Shown here: positions 1 to 8,324 of the stretch, piece after piece | Position numbering within the stretch: position 1 is the first letter of the stretch | How the letters are laid out: each line of letters begins with the position of its first letter | DNA from: Acidobacteriota bacterium | GTDB lineage: Bacteria > Acidobacteriota > Vicinamibacteria > Vicinamibacterales > SCN-69-37 | Direction: 5' to 3' | Length of the DNA stretch: 64,000 nucleotides | Assembly: GCA_020853395.1 (NCBI GenBank) | Contig: JADYYY010000019.1 | Coordinates: 62,001-126,000 of the forward strand | Notes under the pieces: model-generated | What the model was told of the DNA's origin: nothing | What the model saw: only the letters and a program-made list of their open reading frames with translations | Databases searched by the model: none | Translations under genes and position numbers: made by a program

Positions 1-563
1 TCGTCGCCCGCTTCGCGCTCACGGGCATCAGCGGCGGCAACGCGATCTTCAACCCGGAGAAGCTCGACTGGTTCAACCAGCAGCACATCGTGCGCATGCC
101 GGCGGCGGAGATCCTGCGGCGCCTGCGTCCGCGACTCGACGCGGCCGGGCTGTGGCGCGCCGCCTTCGAGTCGGACCTGCGACCGTGGATAGAGGCGGTT
201 GTCGATCTCGTGAAACCCCGCGCTCGCAAGCTCGACGACATCGTCAGCCAGATCCGTCCGTTCGTCGCCGACACCGTCGAACGCGACGAGGCGGCGGTGA
301 CGAAGTACCTCGTGGCGCCGGAGATTCCCGAGCTGCTCGACGCGTTGCGGCAGCGGCTGCAGGACGTCGAGCCGTTCGACGCCGCGACGATCGAGTTGGC
401 GCTGCGGCGGCTCGCCGACGAGCGCGGCGTCAAAGCCGGCCCGCTAATCCACGCAACGCGCGTGGCCGTTACGGGACAGGCGGTCAGTCCCGGGCTCTTC
501 GAGGTGCTGGAGCTCATTGGCCGCGACCGCGTGCTCGCGAGGCTGGAGAATGCCGGTGCGTAG
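1..563 (+). CDS. gltX: Glutamyl-tRNA synthetase, C-terminal part (5' truncated by window edge)
   Basis: The first complete codon is at position 3 and 186 residues are visible. The protein charges tRNA(Glu), or tRNA(Glx), with glutamate in the cytoplasm. The visible part holds the run GNAIFNPEKLDWFNQQHI, which marks the junction from the catalytic core to the anticodon-binding helical region of bacterial GltX. It then continues through the all-helical anticodon-binding domain to the typical end near the sequence GRDRVLARLENA. The catalytic HIGH and KMSKS motifs lie outside the window. The stop at 561-563 overlaps the likely ATG (550) of the following DNA glycosylase by 14 bases, so the two may be translationally coupled. 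Confidence 0.92.
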   Translation, partial: VARFALTGISGGNAIFNPEKLDWFNQQHIVRMPAAEILRRLRPRLDAAGLWRAAFESDLRPWIEAVVDLVKPRARKLDDIVSQIRPFVADTVERDEAAVTKYLVAPEIPELLDALRQRLQDVEPFDAATIELALRRLADERGVKAGPLIHATRVAVTGQAVSPGLFEVLELIGRDRVLARLENAGA

Positions 564-1596
564 TCCGAAGTCTCGCGTGCCGCGTCCTTCGTCTCGGACC
601 AGCGGTGCACAGCCCGTCAAGACCGTCGCCCGCCAGAAAGCTCCCACGTCGTCCCGCCAGCGATCGGGGCGCGGCGACGAGCTCAGGACCGAAGACACGC
701 CGGTCCGCGGCTTCGCATCGCGCGTGCCGCGCGCGTCCTCTCCGTCAGGTCGCGCACGGTCCACGAAGACGGTGGCGCGCCGAAAGACGTCCGCATCGCG
801 GCGCGAGCGATCCGGCAGAGCCGATGCGACATCAGCGCAAGCTGCGCCGGCAGGTCCGAGCACCAACACACCGGACCGCGGACCATCGAGCAGCGCACCG
901 AACCGTCCACCTGGTTACGCACGATCAGACCGAACCAACGGATCCGAGACGCAGGGCCGGGAACGCGGGAGCCTCCGTCCGCTCTCCAACGATGACCTCG
1001 AGTCCGCGTGCGCCCACCTGATACGCCGCGATCCACGGCTGGGCGCGCTGATCCGGCGCGTCGGCCCGTGCCGGCTTGGCGAGGGCCGCTCGCGCGCGCC
1101 GTTTGCCGCGCTCGTCCGCGCGATCCTCTGGCAGCAACTGTCCGGCAAAGCGGCCGAGACGATTCACGGCCGTGTGCTCGCGCTGCTCGGCGGCCACGAG
1201 CGGCTCACTCCGCCCGCGTTGCTCGCGGTCGATCCCGAGCATCTGCGCGCGGCCGGCGTGAGCCGGCCGAAGATCGCTTATCTTCGCGACCTCGCCGAGC
1301 GCGTTCACGATGGGCGTCTCGATCTCGACGCGCTCGAGCACGCGCCGGACGAGGACGTCGTCGCCGCCATCACTGCCGTGAAAGGCCTCGGCCGGTGGTC
1401 CGCCGAGATGTTCCTGATGTTCAGGTTGAACCGCCCCGACGTCTTTCCCGTGACGGACCTTGGCATCGTCAAGGGGGTGCAGGCGCTGCTCGGCATGAAA
1501 CAGCGGCCGAAGCCGGTGACGATGGTGCGGGCAGCGGAGGCGTGGCGGCCGTATCGATCGGTTGCCGCTTGGTACCTCTGGCGGATCAACGAGTAG
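550..1596 (+). CDS. AlkA/MPG-type 3-methyladenine DNA glycosylase II (HhH-GPD) with a repeated basic N-terminal tail
   Basis: A 348-aa base-excision repair glycosylase that should remove alkylated purines such as 3-methyladenine. The catalytic body is roughly residues 145-348. It starts at a stretch like 'DDLESACAHLIRRDP', has the helix-hairpin-helix AVKGLGRWSAEMFLMF, and carries the likely catalytic Asp303 in VFPVTDLGIVKG. The first ~145 residues are not part of the family. They are rich in Arg, Ser and Pro and contain two 37-residue copies starting SRVPR, at 571-681 and 718-828, 49 residues apart. ATG 550 is chosen over an upstream ATG at 517, which would lie deep inside gltX. An internal start nearer the domain is also possible. 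The tail resembles GC-rich intergenic repeat DNA, so it may be captured sequence. Confidence 0.85.
   Translation: MPVRSPKSRVPRPSSRTSGAQPVKTVARQKAPTSSRQRSGRGDELRTEDTPVRGFASRVPRASSPSGRARSTKTVARRKTSASRRERSGRADATSAQAAPAGPSTNTPDRGPSSSAPNRPPGYARSDRTNGSETQGRERGSLRPLSNDDLESACAHLIRRDPRLGALIRRVGPCRLGEGRSRAPFAALVRAILWQQLSGKAAETIHGRVLALLGGHERLTPPALLAVDPEHLRAAGVSRPKIAYLRDLAERVHDGRLDLDALEHAPDEDVVAAITAVKGLGRWSAEMFLMFRLNRPDVFPVTDLGIVKGVQALLGMKQRPKPVTMVRAAEAWRPYRSVAAWYLWRINE
571..828 (+). repeat. Two-copy 111-bp direct repeat (period 147 bp) in the DNA glycosylase tail
   Basis: Copies at 571-681 and 718-828 align without gaps. Both encode SRVPR-xSS...KTVAR-xK...RSGR-x-D patterns. The opposite strand reads like runs of 'acgaaggacgcggcacgcgagacttcgg', a variant of the heptamer-type repeat at 10034-10137. 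This suggests a dispersed repeat family within the genome (inference). Confidence 0.75.
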
Positions 1597-1652
1597 GGCG
1601 CGACGCGCGGCTGACGGCAACAGCCGGACGGCGCCTGGCGTATTGATCGGCG

Positions 1653-3083
1653 ATGATGCTCCCCGCGCGCACGTTCGTGAGCGCCCTGCTGATTGCGGCG
1701 CCTGTGGCCGTGCTCGCCGTCGCCCTGGTCGATCGCGTGCGCGATCGTGACATGCACCTGGCGCTGTCGCGCGTCGTCACCTCGCAGCTCAACGGACAGG
1801 TACGCGAACGCTGCGAGAGCGATCCGAAGTGGTTCCTGACCGGTCCGCTCGAGGGGCGCCCGCCGAACGGGATCTTCATCAGCCCCAATCCCGATGCGCT
1901 CGAGCCGCGGCCGAAGCCCAGCAACCAGGGATTCGACCTGTTCGCGTACGACGAGCAGTTCATCGGATCGAGCTCGGCGGCGCCCAGGTTTCCGAACGAG
2001 TTCCGCCGGGAGCTGCAGCGATCGGCGCTGCCGGTGTTCGGCACCTACGAGACGGACGACGGGGCCGGCATCGCGATGGCCGTGCACACAGGATGGCTGA
2101 ACGGCCCGTGCGCCTACTTCATGGGCCGCATGGCGCCACCTCCCGATGCGATGGCGCAGCGCGTTCGCGTGGCGGCGGGCACGTTCGTCGTCACGCTGCT
2201 CGCCGCGCTGGCCGCGGGCCTCCCGCTGGTGCGGCGAGTACGGCGGCTGGCGGTGCTCGCTCGCGCCTCGGCGGCGAGCGACTACGCGACGGTCGCGCTC
2301 GACGGCCGCAAGGACGAGCTGAACGGCGTGACGTTCGTCTACAACGATGCGGCGACCGAGCTGAAACTGCGGAAGGCGCGCATCGACGATCTCGAGAGCG
2401 GGCTGCGGCGGTTCGTCCGGTCGACCGACGAGGAGATCGCCGAGCCGCTGCGCGCCCTCGAGGCGAAGCTGGCGGGCGGCGCCGACCCGCGGGAGGCATT
2501 GGTGGACTCGCACGCGCTGAGCGCGCGGGTCGAGAACCTGATCGCCGCGGCCCGCCTGCGCATGACCGGCGGCATCGCGGAGCCGGTGCCCATCGATCTG
2601 TCCGCGCTTCTCCGGCGCGTCGTCGTGTCGCACGAGCCGCTCGCCCGCGCCAGCGGCGTCTCGCTTGAGACGGTCATCGAGGCCGCGCCCGTGATGATCG
2701 ACGGCGACGAGCGGCTGATCGCGCGCGCGGTGGCGAACGTGATCGACAACGCGATTCGCTACAACAGGCCGGGCGGTCGCGTGAGGATCGCGATCGTGGC
2801 GGGTGACGGCGGCCGATCGTGGCGGCTGTCGGTGGTGGACAACGGGCCGGGCGTGAGCGACGAGCTGTTCAAAGGCCTGACGGCCGTCCGCCGCTTCCGC
2901 GGCGATGAGGGGCGCAACCGCCGCCCGGGCGCGCCGGGACTCGGGTTGGCCGTCGCGCGCGAGATCGCCGATCGCTTCGGGATGAGCCTCGACCTGAGCC
3001 GCCCGAGCGCGGGCGGGTTCGAGGCGGCGTTCGCGCCGCGTGCGCCAGCAGGCTCGGCGCCGGCCGATTCCGCGCCGGTGTAG
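1653..3083 (+). CDS. Membrane sensor histidine kinase-like protein lacking the phospho-accepting histidine
   Basis: The protein is 476 aa. It has a membrane segment at about residues 8-26, a ~145-residue periplasmic domain, a second membrane segment at about 173-193, a HAMP-like linker, a dimerisation helix region and a C-terminal HATPase_c domain. The ATPase boxes are readable: N box NVIDNAIRYN (362-371), G1 box VVDNGPGV (394-401) and G2 GAPGLGLA (426-433). Where kinases carry HELRTPL, this protein has EEIAEPL, with Glu260 at the histidine position. Autophosphorylation on the usual site is therefore not expected. No response regulator adjoins it. It may work as a pseudokinase or partner subunit, or the phosphosite may be elsewhere. 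Two ATGs (1653, 1656) are equally good starts. Confidence 0.8.
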   Translation: MMLPARTFVSALLIAAPVAVLAVALVDRVRDRDMHLALSRVVTSQLNGQVRERCESDPKWFLTGPLEGRPPNGIFISPNPDALEPRPKPSNQGFDLFAYDEQFIGSSSAAPRFPNEFRRELQRSALPVFGTYETDDGAGIAMAVHTGWLNGPCAYFMGRMAPPPDAMAQRVRVAAGTFVVTLLAALAAGLPLVRRVRRLAVLARASAASDYATVALDGRKDELNGVTFVYNDAATELKLRKARIDDLESGLRRFVRSTDEEIAEPLRALEAKLAGGADPREALVDSHALSARVENLIAAARLRMTGGIAEPVPIDLSALLRRVVVSHEPLARASGVSLETVIEAAPVMIDGDERLIARAVANVIDNAIRYNRPGGRVRIAIVAGDGGRSWRLSVVDNGPGVSDELFKGLTAVRRFRGDEGRNRRPGAPGLGLAVAREIADRFGMSLDLSRPSAGGFEAAFAPRAPAGSAPADSAPV

Positions 3084-3143
3084 CGATCGCCTGACAATCC
3101 CCGCATACGGCCGGTATGATCGGATCGCCTCGAGGTCCGCATC

Positions 3144-4676
3144 ATGTCGATCGCCGTTGCCGCCGCTCCGACCATCCGCCTGCACCCCTCCGACAACGTC
3201 GTGATCGTTCGGGCGAACCTTGCGTCACGGACGCCGGTGGACGCCGAGCGGATCGTGACGTCGGGGCCGGTTCCCGGCGGACACAAAGTCGCGACGCGTG
3301 CGATCCGTCAGAGCGAGCCCGTCTATCGGTACGGGCAGGTCATCGGCGTGGCGACACGCGACATCGCGCCCGGCGATCACGTGCACACGCACAACTGCGG
3401 GATGAGCGAGCTCGCGCGCGACTACGAGTTCTCGGTCGCGACCGTGCCGACCGAGCCGATCCTCCCGCAGGCCACGTTCCAGGGCATCGTGCGCGCCGAC
3501 GGACGGGTCGCCACCCGCAACTACGTGGGCATTCTGTCGTCGGTGAACTGCTCGGCGACGGTCTCGCGGCACATCGCGGACGCGTTCACCCGCGACGGAT
3601 TGCTCGCCGACTATCCGAACGTGGACGGCGTCGTGGCGCTCACGCATCGCACCGGGTGCGGGCAGGCGAGCGAAGGCGAGGGAATGGACGTGCTGCGCCG
3701 CACGTCCGGCGGCTACGCCCGGCATCCGAACTTCTCAGCCACCTTCATCATCGGGCTCGGCTGCGAAGCCAATCAGATCGGGCCGTTGATGGTGACGCAG
3801 GGGCTGAAGATGGCCCGGTCGCTCCAGGCCTTCACGATCCAGGAGATGGGCGGCGCACGCAAGACGATCGAGCGCGGCATCGCGCAGATCAAGGAGCTGC
3901 TCCCGGACGCGAACAGGGTCGTGCGGCAGGCCGTGCCCGCGTCGAACTTGATCCTCGCGCTGCAGTGCGGCGGCTCGGACGGCTTCTCCGGGATCACCGC
4001 GAACCCGGCCCTTGGCGTGGCGTCGGATCTGCTCGTTCGCCACGGCGGTACCGTCGTGCTGTCCGAAACTCCCGAGACGTACGGGGCGGAGCATCTGCTC
4101 ACGCGCCGTGCCGTCAGTCGCGAGGTGGGGGAGAAGCTTCTCGCGCTCTTCGACTGGTGGCGCGACTACACGGCGAGAAACGGCGGCGAGATGGACAACA
4201 ACCCTTCGCCCGGCAACAAGGCGGGCGGCATCACGACCATTCTCGAGAAATCGCTGGGCGCGGCGGCCAAGGCCGGAACGACCAACCTCGTCGACGTGGT
4301 GCGATTCGCGGAACCCATTCGCACGAAGGGATTCGTGTTCATGGACACGCCAGGCTACGACCCGGTGTCGGCCACCGGCCAGGTCGCGGGTGGAGCGAAC
4401 GTGCTCGCGTTCACGACGGGACGCGGCTCGGTCTTCGGGTGCGTGCCGACGCCGTCGATCAAGATCGCGACGAACACGCGGCTCTACCGGCACATGATCG
4501 ACGACATGGATCTCAACTGCGGCGGCATCGCCGACGGCGAGGAGACGGTGGAGCAGGCGGGCCGTCGCATCTTCGAGGCGATCCTGCGCGTCGCGTCGGG
4601 CGAGCGCACGAAGAGCGAGCAGCAGGGCTTCGGCGAGGCCGAGTTCTCGCCGTGGCAGATTGGCGCCGTGATGTAG
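3144..4676 (+). CDS. uxaA: Altronate dehydratase family (UxaA/GarD-type)
   Basis: The protein is 510 aa, close to the ~495-aa E. coli UxaA. The family dehydrates hexuronate-derived aldonates (D-altronate to 2-keto-3-deoxygluconate) using iron. The N terminus has the SAF-like domain with KVATRAIRQSEPVYRYGQVI and the histidine-bearing stretch GDHVHTHNC. The central part has the family's conserved Cys-rich run THRTGCGQ and the motif IGLGCEANQ, and the C-terminal part has GCVPTPSIKIATN. No other uronate pathway gene (uxaB, uxaC, kdgK) is present in the window. The related enzyme galactarate dehydratase is the main alternative, since the sequence does not settle the substrate. Confidence 0.85.
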   Translation: MSIAVAAAPTIRLHPSDNVVIVRANLASRTPVDAERIVTSGPVPGGHKVATRAIRQSEPVYRYGQVIGVATRDIAPGDHVHTHNCGMSELARDYEFSVATVPTEPILPQATFQGIVRADGRVATRNYVGILSSVNCSATVSRHIADAFTRDGLLADYPNVDGVVALTHRTGCGQASEGEGMDVLRRTSGGYARHPNFSATFIIGLGCEANQIGPLMVTQGLKMARSLQAFTIQEMGGARKTIERGIAQIKELLPDANRVVRQAVPASNLILALQCGGSDGFSGITANPALGVASDLLVRHGGTVVLSETPETYGAEHLLTRRAVSREVGEKLLALFDWWRDYTARNGGEMDNNPSPGNKAGGITTILEKSLGAAAKAGTTNLVDVVRFAEPIRTKGFVFMDTPGYDPVSATGQVAGGANVLAFTTGRGSVFGCVPTPSIKIATNTRLYRHMIDDMDLNCGGIADGEETVEQAGRRIFEAILRVASGERTKSEQQGFGEAEFSPWQIGAVM

Positions 4677-4756
4677 ATGCGCGTCATGTCGCGCCGACGC
4701 CGTGCCGCCGTTGCTCCCAGGCACCCGCGGCGCGCGTAGGGTAATCTCCTCGATCG

Positions 4757-6634
4757 ATGCTCGCCAGGCAATCCGGATCGACGTCGGCGGCCGCCCGCGC
4801 GGATGGACGCCGGCTCGTCTCCGTCCTCGGCCTCTCGTTCTTCGCGGTCGTGCTGCTTCGAACGGCGTGGGTGTCGGACGCTGGCCTCCGCGCCATGCGG
4901 ACCGCCGAACAGGCGGCATCGGGCCACGGGCTGCGCTGGAATGTCGCCGAGCGCGTGCAGACGTTCGATCATCCGCTGTGGGTGTTGGTGCTGACCGCCG
5001 CCCGGACGATGACGGGCGAGATGTACCTGACGACGCTGTCGATCGGCATCGTGTGCTCGCTCGGCGTCCTGATCCTGCTGCTGCGTCGAGCGGCCGAACC
5101 CGTGCAGCTCGTCGCGATCGGCGGAGTCGCGCTCAGTCCCACGTTCGTCTCGTACTCGACCGCCGGCATCGGCACGCCGCTGCTGCACCTGCTGGCGCTG
5201 GCGATTGCCGTCACCGGCTTGCGGACGGCTGCCGGATCCCGGTCCGCCTGGACCTGCGCCGCGCTCGTCGGCGCGGGCGGGCTCGCGCACTGGACACTGG
5301 CCGTCGCGATGATCCCGCTGTTGATTGCGGTGTCGCGCGCGCGGCCGGCGCGACAGCGTGTCCTCATGGGCAGCCTCGCCTTGACGCCGCTCGTCGTCTG
5401 GTGGGGATGGGCGTGGTGGTACTACGGCGCGCCGCTGCCGAACGGCACGATCGCCGACCTTGCTGCGGGCGTGCCGTGGCGGCAGCGGATCGCGACCGGC
5501 GCCGAATTCCTGGCTGACACGGCCCGAATCGATCCGATCCTTGTCGCGGTCACGATCCTCGGTGCAGCCGTGGGGCTTCTCACGAGCGGCGCCTCGACGG
5601 CGCTCGCGGTGGGATCGCTGCTGCTCGCCGCGTGGGCCGTGCTCGCCGGAGGATCGCTCGAGGCCGGCCTGGGTCTCACCGTGCCGTTCATCGTCGGCCT
5701 CTGTCTTCTGGTGAGATGGCTCAACGCGCGGCCCGCGGCCATCGGCGCCTCGGCATTCGCCGCGGTCGCGGTGTCGGGAACCGTTCTCGTGCCGGCAACG
5801 TTCCGATCGGATTCGAGTTACGGCGCCGGCCGTCAGGTGAGCGCGTACGCGCACGACGTACGCGCCGACATGTATCCAGCCACCGGCCTGCTCTTCTACA
5901 ACCGATTCAGGCAGTTTCCAGGAGGCGAAGAAGCGGAGCGTGGGCAGCGCATGGCCGCTGCCGGACCGACGACTGCGCTCTCGACGCTGCCGGGCCTCTT
6001 CGCCGCCGGTGCAGGGCTCACGATGCACGTCATCGATCCCGCCGGCATGACCGATCCGTTGCTCGCGCGGCTTCCGCCTGCTGTCAGTGCGGTTCGCACG
6101 TGGGGGGCGGTGCGCCGGATTCCGGAGGGGTACGTCGAGAGCGTACGCGACCGGCCGAGCGCGCTGGCCGATCCGGCGTTGGCGCCAGCGGTGGAGATCC
6201 TGCAAGAGGCAACGCGCGGCCCGCTGCTCGACGGAAGACGCTTCGGCATGCTGATGTCGCTGCGCTCAGGCGTCGCGGCCTCGATCGCGCAGTCGACCTA
6301 CGGCCTGGTGCGCGTCCGGCTCGATGACGTCGCCGCGGGTGCGAGCCGGCCGGCGCTCGAGGTGCGGGAGGGCGGCCTGCTCGTCCAGTTCTCGAGGCGG
6401 CCGGTGAAGACGCTCGTCGCGATCTTGAGCGCGCGTCACAACTACACGGTCGACTTCCTCGATGGCGACAGACTGGTCCGACAGGTCGAGTCGCCGCGCC
6501 TGAGCTGGGAGGACCTTCCGCCTCGCGCGCGGCCCGTCTCCCTGGGCTTGCCGCAACTGCTCACGGCGCTGCTCGTGCGATGCGGCCGCGGCGTTGGCCG
6601 CTGCACGTTCTCCGACGCGGAGTTGCGTGAGTAG
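4757..6634 (+). CDS. GT-C-like polytopic membrane glycosyltransferase paralog with lost acidic motifs
   Basis: A 625-aa protein with about nine to ten hydrophobic segments in the first ~350 residues and a soluble C-terminal region. It is a clear paralog of the next gene: both share 'HGLRWNV-ERVQ', the two C-terminal runs 'DPLLARLP' and 'TRGPL', and overall length. The family (AftB-like/ArnT-like GT-C enzymes) places an Asp-Asp pair in the first extracytoplasmic loop. The neighbour has AWVSDDAF but this protein has AWVSDAGL (Asp41-Ala42). The neighbour's GGDFMSGRFF motif is also replaced, by GGSLEAGLGL. It may be catalytically inactive or have shifted function. The next gene starts one base after its stop, so the two are probably co-transcribed. 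Confidence 0.72.
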   Translation: MLARQSGSTSAAARADGRRLVSVLGLSFFAVVLLRTAWVSDAGLRAMRTAEQAASGHGLRWNVAERVQTFDHPLWVLVLTAARTMTGEMYLTTLSIGIVCSLGVLILLLRRAAEPVQLVAIGGVALSPTFVSYSTAGIGTPLLHLLALAIAVTGLRTAAGSRSAWTCAALVGAGGLAHWTLAVAMIPLLIAVSRARPARQRVLMGSLALTPLVVWWGWAWWYYGAPLPNGTIADLAAGVPWRQRIATGAEFLADTARIDPILVAVTILGAAVGLLTSGASTALAVGSLLLAAWAVLAGGSLEAGLGLTVPFIVGLCLLVRWLNARPAAIGASAFAAVAVSGTVLVPATFRSDSSYGAGRQVSAYAHDVRADMYPATGLLFYNRFRQFPGGEEAERGQRMAAAGPTTALSTLPGLFAAGAGLTMHVIDPAGMTDPLLARLPPAVSAVRTWGAVRRIPEGYVESVRDRPSALADPALAPAVEILQEATRGPLLDGRRFGMLMSLRSGVAASIAQSTYGLVRVRLDDVAAGASRPALEVREGGLLVQFSRRPVKTLVAILSARHNYTVDFLDGDRLVRQVESPRLSWEDLPPRARPVSLGLPQLLTALLVRCGRGVGRCTFSDAELRE

Positions 6635-6635
6635 C

Positions 6636-8264
6636 ATGGTGCATCCCTCTTCCTTCGACCGCGGCGTTCCGGCCGGCGATCGACAGGCGCGGCACGGCGG
6701 CGTCGAGATCGCGCTCTGGCTGGTCGCGGCTGGACTCGTGCTGCTGCTCGCGGCCGTCGTCGTGCGGACAGCCTGGGTGTCCGACGATGCGTTCATCACG
6801 TTCAGGACGGTAGACAACGCGCTGCACGGGAACGGGCTGCGGTGGAACGTCACCGAGCGCGTCCAGTCGTACACACACCCGCTCTGGATGCTGATGCTGC
6901 TGCCGGCGGTCTACGCCACCGGCAACGCCTACCTCGCATCCATCGGCTTGTCGCTCGCGCTCACGGCCATCGCCGTCGCGCTGATGATCTGGAACCTCCG
7001 GCGTCATCCGCTGGCGCTGACATCCGTGCTGCTCGTGCTCGTGCTGTCGAAGGCGTTCACGGACTACTCGACGTCGGGCCTCGAGAACCCGTTGTCGCAT
7101 GCGTTGCTGGCGGCGCTCCTCGCGCTCACGGCCCAGCCGATCGCCGAGCGCCGGCGGGCGTGGTTCGCCGGCACGGTCGTGTCGCTGCTCGGCCTGTCGC
7201 GAGTGGACCTGCTGCTCTTGGCCATGCCGCTGGCGATCGCGAGCCTGCGGGCCTGGCGGCGAACGATCGGCTGGTTCGCGCTAGGGTTCGCACCGCTCGT
7301 GATCTGGGAGATCTTCAGCGTCGTGTACTACGGCGTGCCGTTTCCCAACACGGCGTATGCGAAGCTCGCCACGGGTGTGGCGCGGCACGATCTGGTCGCT
7401 CAAGGGTTCGTCTACGTTCTCGACTCGCTGTCGCGCGATCCGATCACGCTCTTCGCGATTGCGCTCGGCGCCGCATCGGCGCTCCTCGCCGGACGGTGGG
7501 ACACGCGGCTCGCCGGCCTGTCGGTGCTGACGTATCTCGTGTACGTGATCCGCATCGGCGGCGACTTCATGAGCGGCCGGTTCTTCTCGGCACCCCTCGT
7601 CGTGAGTGTCGGCGTGCTCGGCCGTACGCCCGCGGCGGCGACGTCGACGTCCCGCCTCGGGATGATCGCGGCCGCGCTGGCATTCGGCCTCGGCGCACCG
7701 GCGCCGACCGTGTTCGCGAGCGCCGCGTACACCACACCGTGGGCCAGCGTCCTGGCCGAAGGAGGTGTCGTCGACGAGCGCGGCTATCGCTTCCAGTCGA
7801 CCGGCTGGCTGTCGGCGTCCGGGTTCCGTCGGGAGCCGGCCTCTCGGTCGTCCATCGAGGCGAAGCTCGATCAGGTCATGGCTCGCGGCCCGCGCGTGTT
7901 CGTCCACAACGAGGTCGGCATCGCGGGCTACTACACCGGGCCCCGGCGCCACATCATCGACGCGTGGGCGCTGTGCGATCCGCTCCTCGCGAGGCTTCCG
8001 GCCCAGCCGGGCTGGCGCATCGGCCACTTCTCGAGGGATCTGCCCGCTGGCTACTTCGAGTCCGTCGACCAGGATCGCAATCTGGTCGAGGATCCGCGTA
8101 TCGCGTCGCTCTACGAAGTCATCCGGATCGTCACGCGCGGCCCGCTCTTCACCGCCGAGCGCTGGCGCGCGATCGTCGCGCTGAACACGGGCCGCACCGA
8201 CGGATGGCCGGTGGCGCGGTCCTCACCGGCCGCTCCGAGTGCACCGCCGTCGTCGTCTCGGTAA
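6636..8264 (+). CDS. GT-C-like polytopic membrane glycosyltransferase (AftB-like)
   Basis: A 542-aa integral membrane protein of the GT-C type, which transfers sugars from polyprenyl-phosphate donors on the outer face of the inner membrane. The first loop has AWVSDDAFITFRT (Asp50-Asp51, the likely catalytic pair) followed by GNGLRWNVTERVQSYTHPLW. A later loop has YVIRIGGDFMSGRFFSAPL, typical of AftB-like arabinofuranosyltransferases and their relatives. About ten membrane segments precede a soluble C-terminal region. ATG 6636 follows the upstream stop by one base; no clear ribosome-binding site is visible, suggesting coupling. The acceptor and sugar cannot be told from the sequence. Confidence 0.72.
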   Translation: MVHPSSFDRGVPAGDRQARHGGVEIALWLVAAGLVLLLAAVVVRTAWVSDDAFITFRTVDNALHGNGLRWNVTERVQSYTHPLWMLMLLPAVYATGNAYLASIGLSLALTAIAVALMIWNLRRHPLALTSVLLVLVLSKAFTDYSTSGLENPLSHALLAALLALTAQPIAERRRAWFAGTVVSLLGLSRVDLLLLAMPLAIASLRAWRRTIGWFALGFAPLVIWEIFSVVYYGVPFPNTAYAKLATGVARHDLVAQGFVYVLDSLSRDPITLFAIALGAASALLAGRWDTRLAGLSVLTYLVYVIRIGGDFMSGRFFSAPLVVSVGVLGRTPAAATSTSRLGMIAAALAFGLGAPAPTVFASAAYTTPWASVLAEGGVVDERGYRFQSTGWLSASGFRREPASRSSIEAKLDQVMARGPRVFVHNEVGIAGYYTGPRRHIIDAWALCDPLLARLPAQPGWRIGHFSRDLPAGYFESVDQDRNLVEDPRIASLYEVIRIVTRGPLFTAERWRAIVALNTGRTDGWPVARSSPAAPSAPPSSSR

Positions 8265-8324
8265 CCCGCGTATCGACGCCGTGACGCTTCTGCCGGCCGT
8301 TCTGCGGTAGAGTTCCCCGTCCCC

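Noticed and set aside
517-549. ATG 517 as start of the DNA glycosylase
   Set aside because: It would add 11 residues inside gltX without a ribosome site; ATG 550 is nearer the gltX stop.
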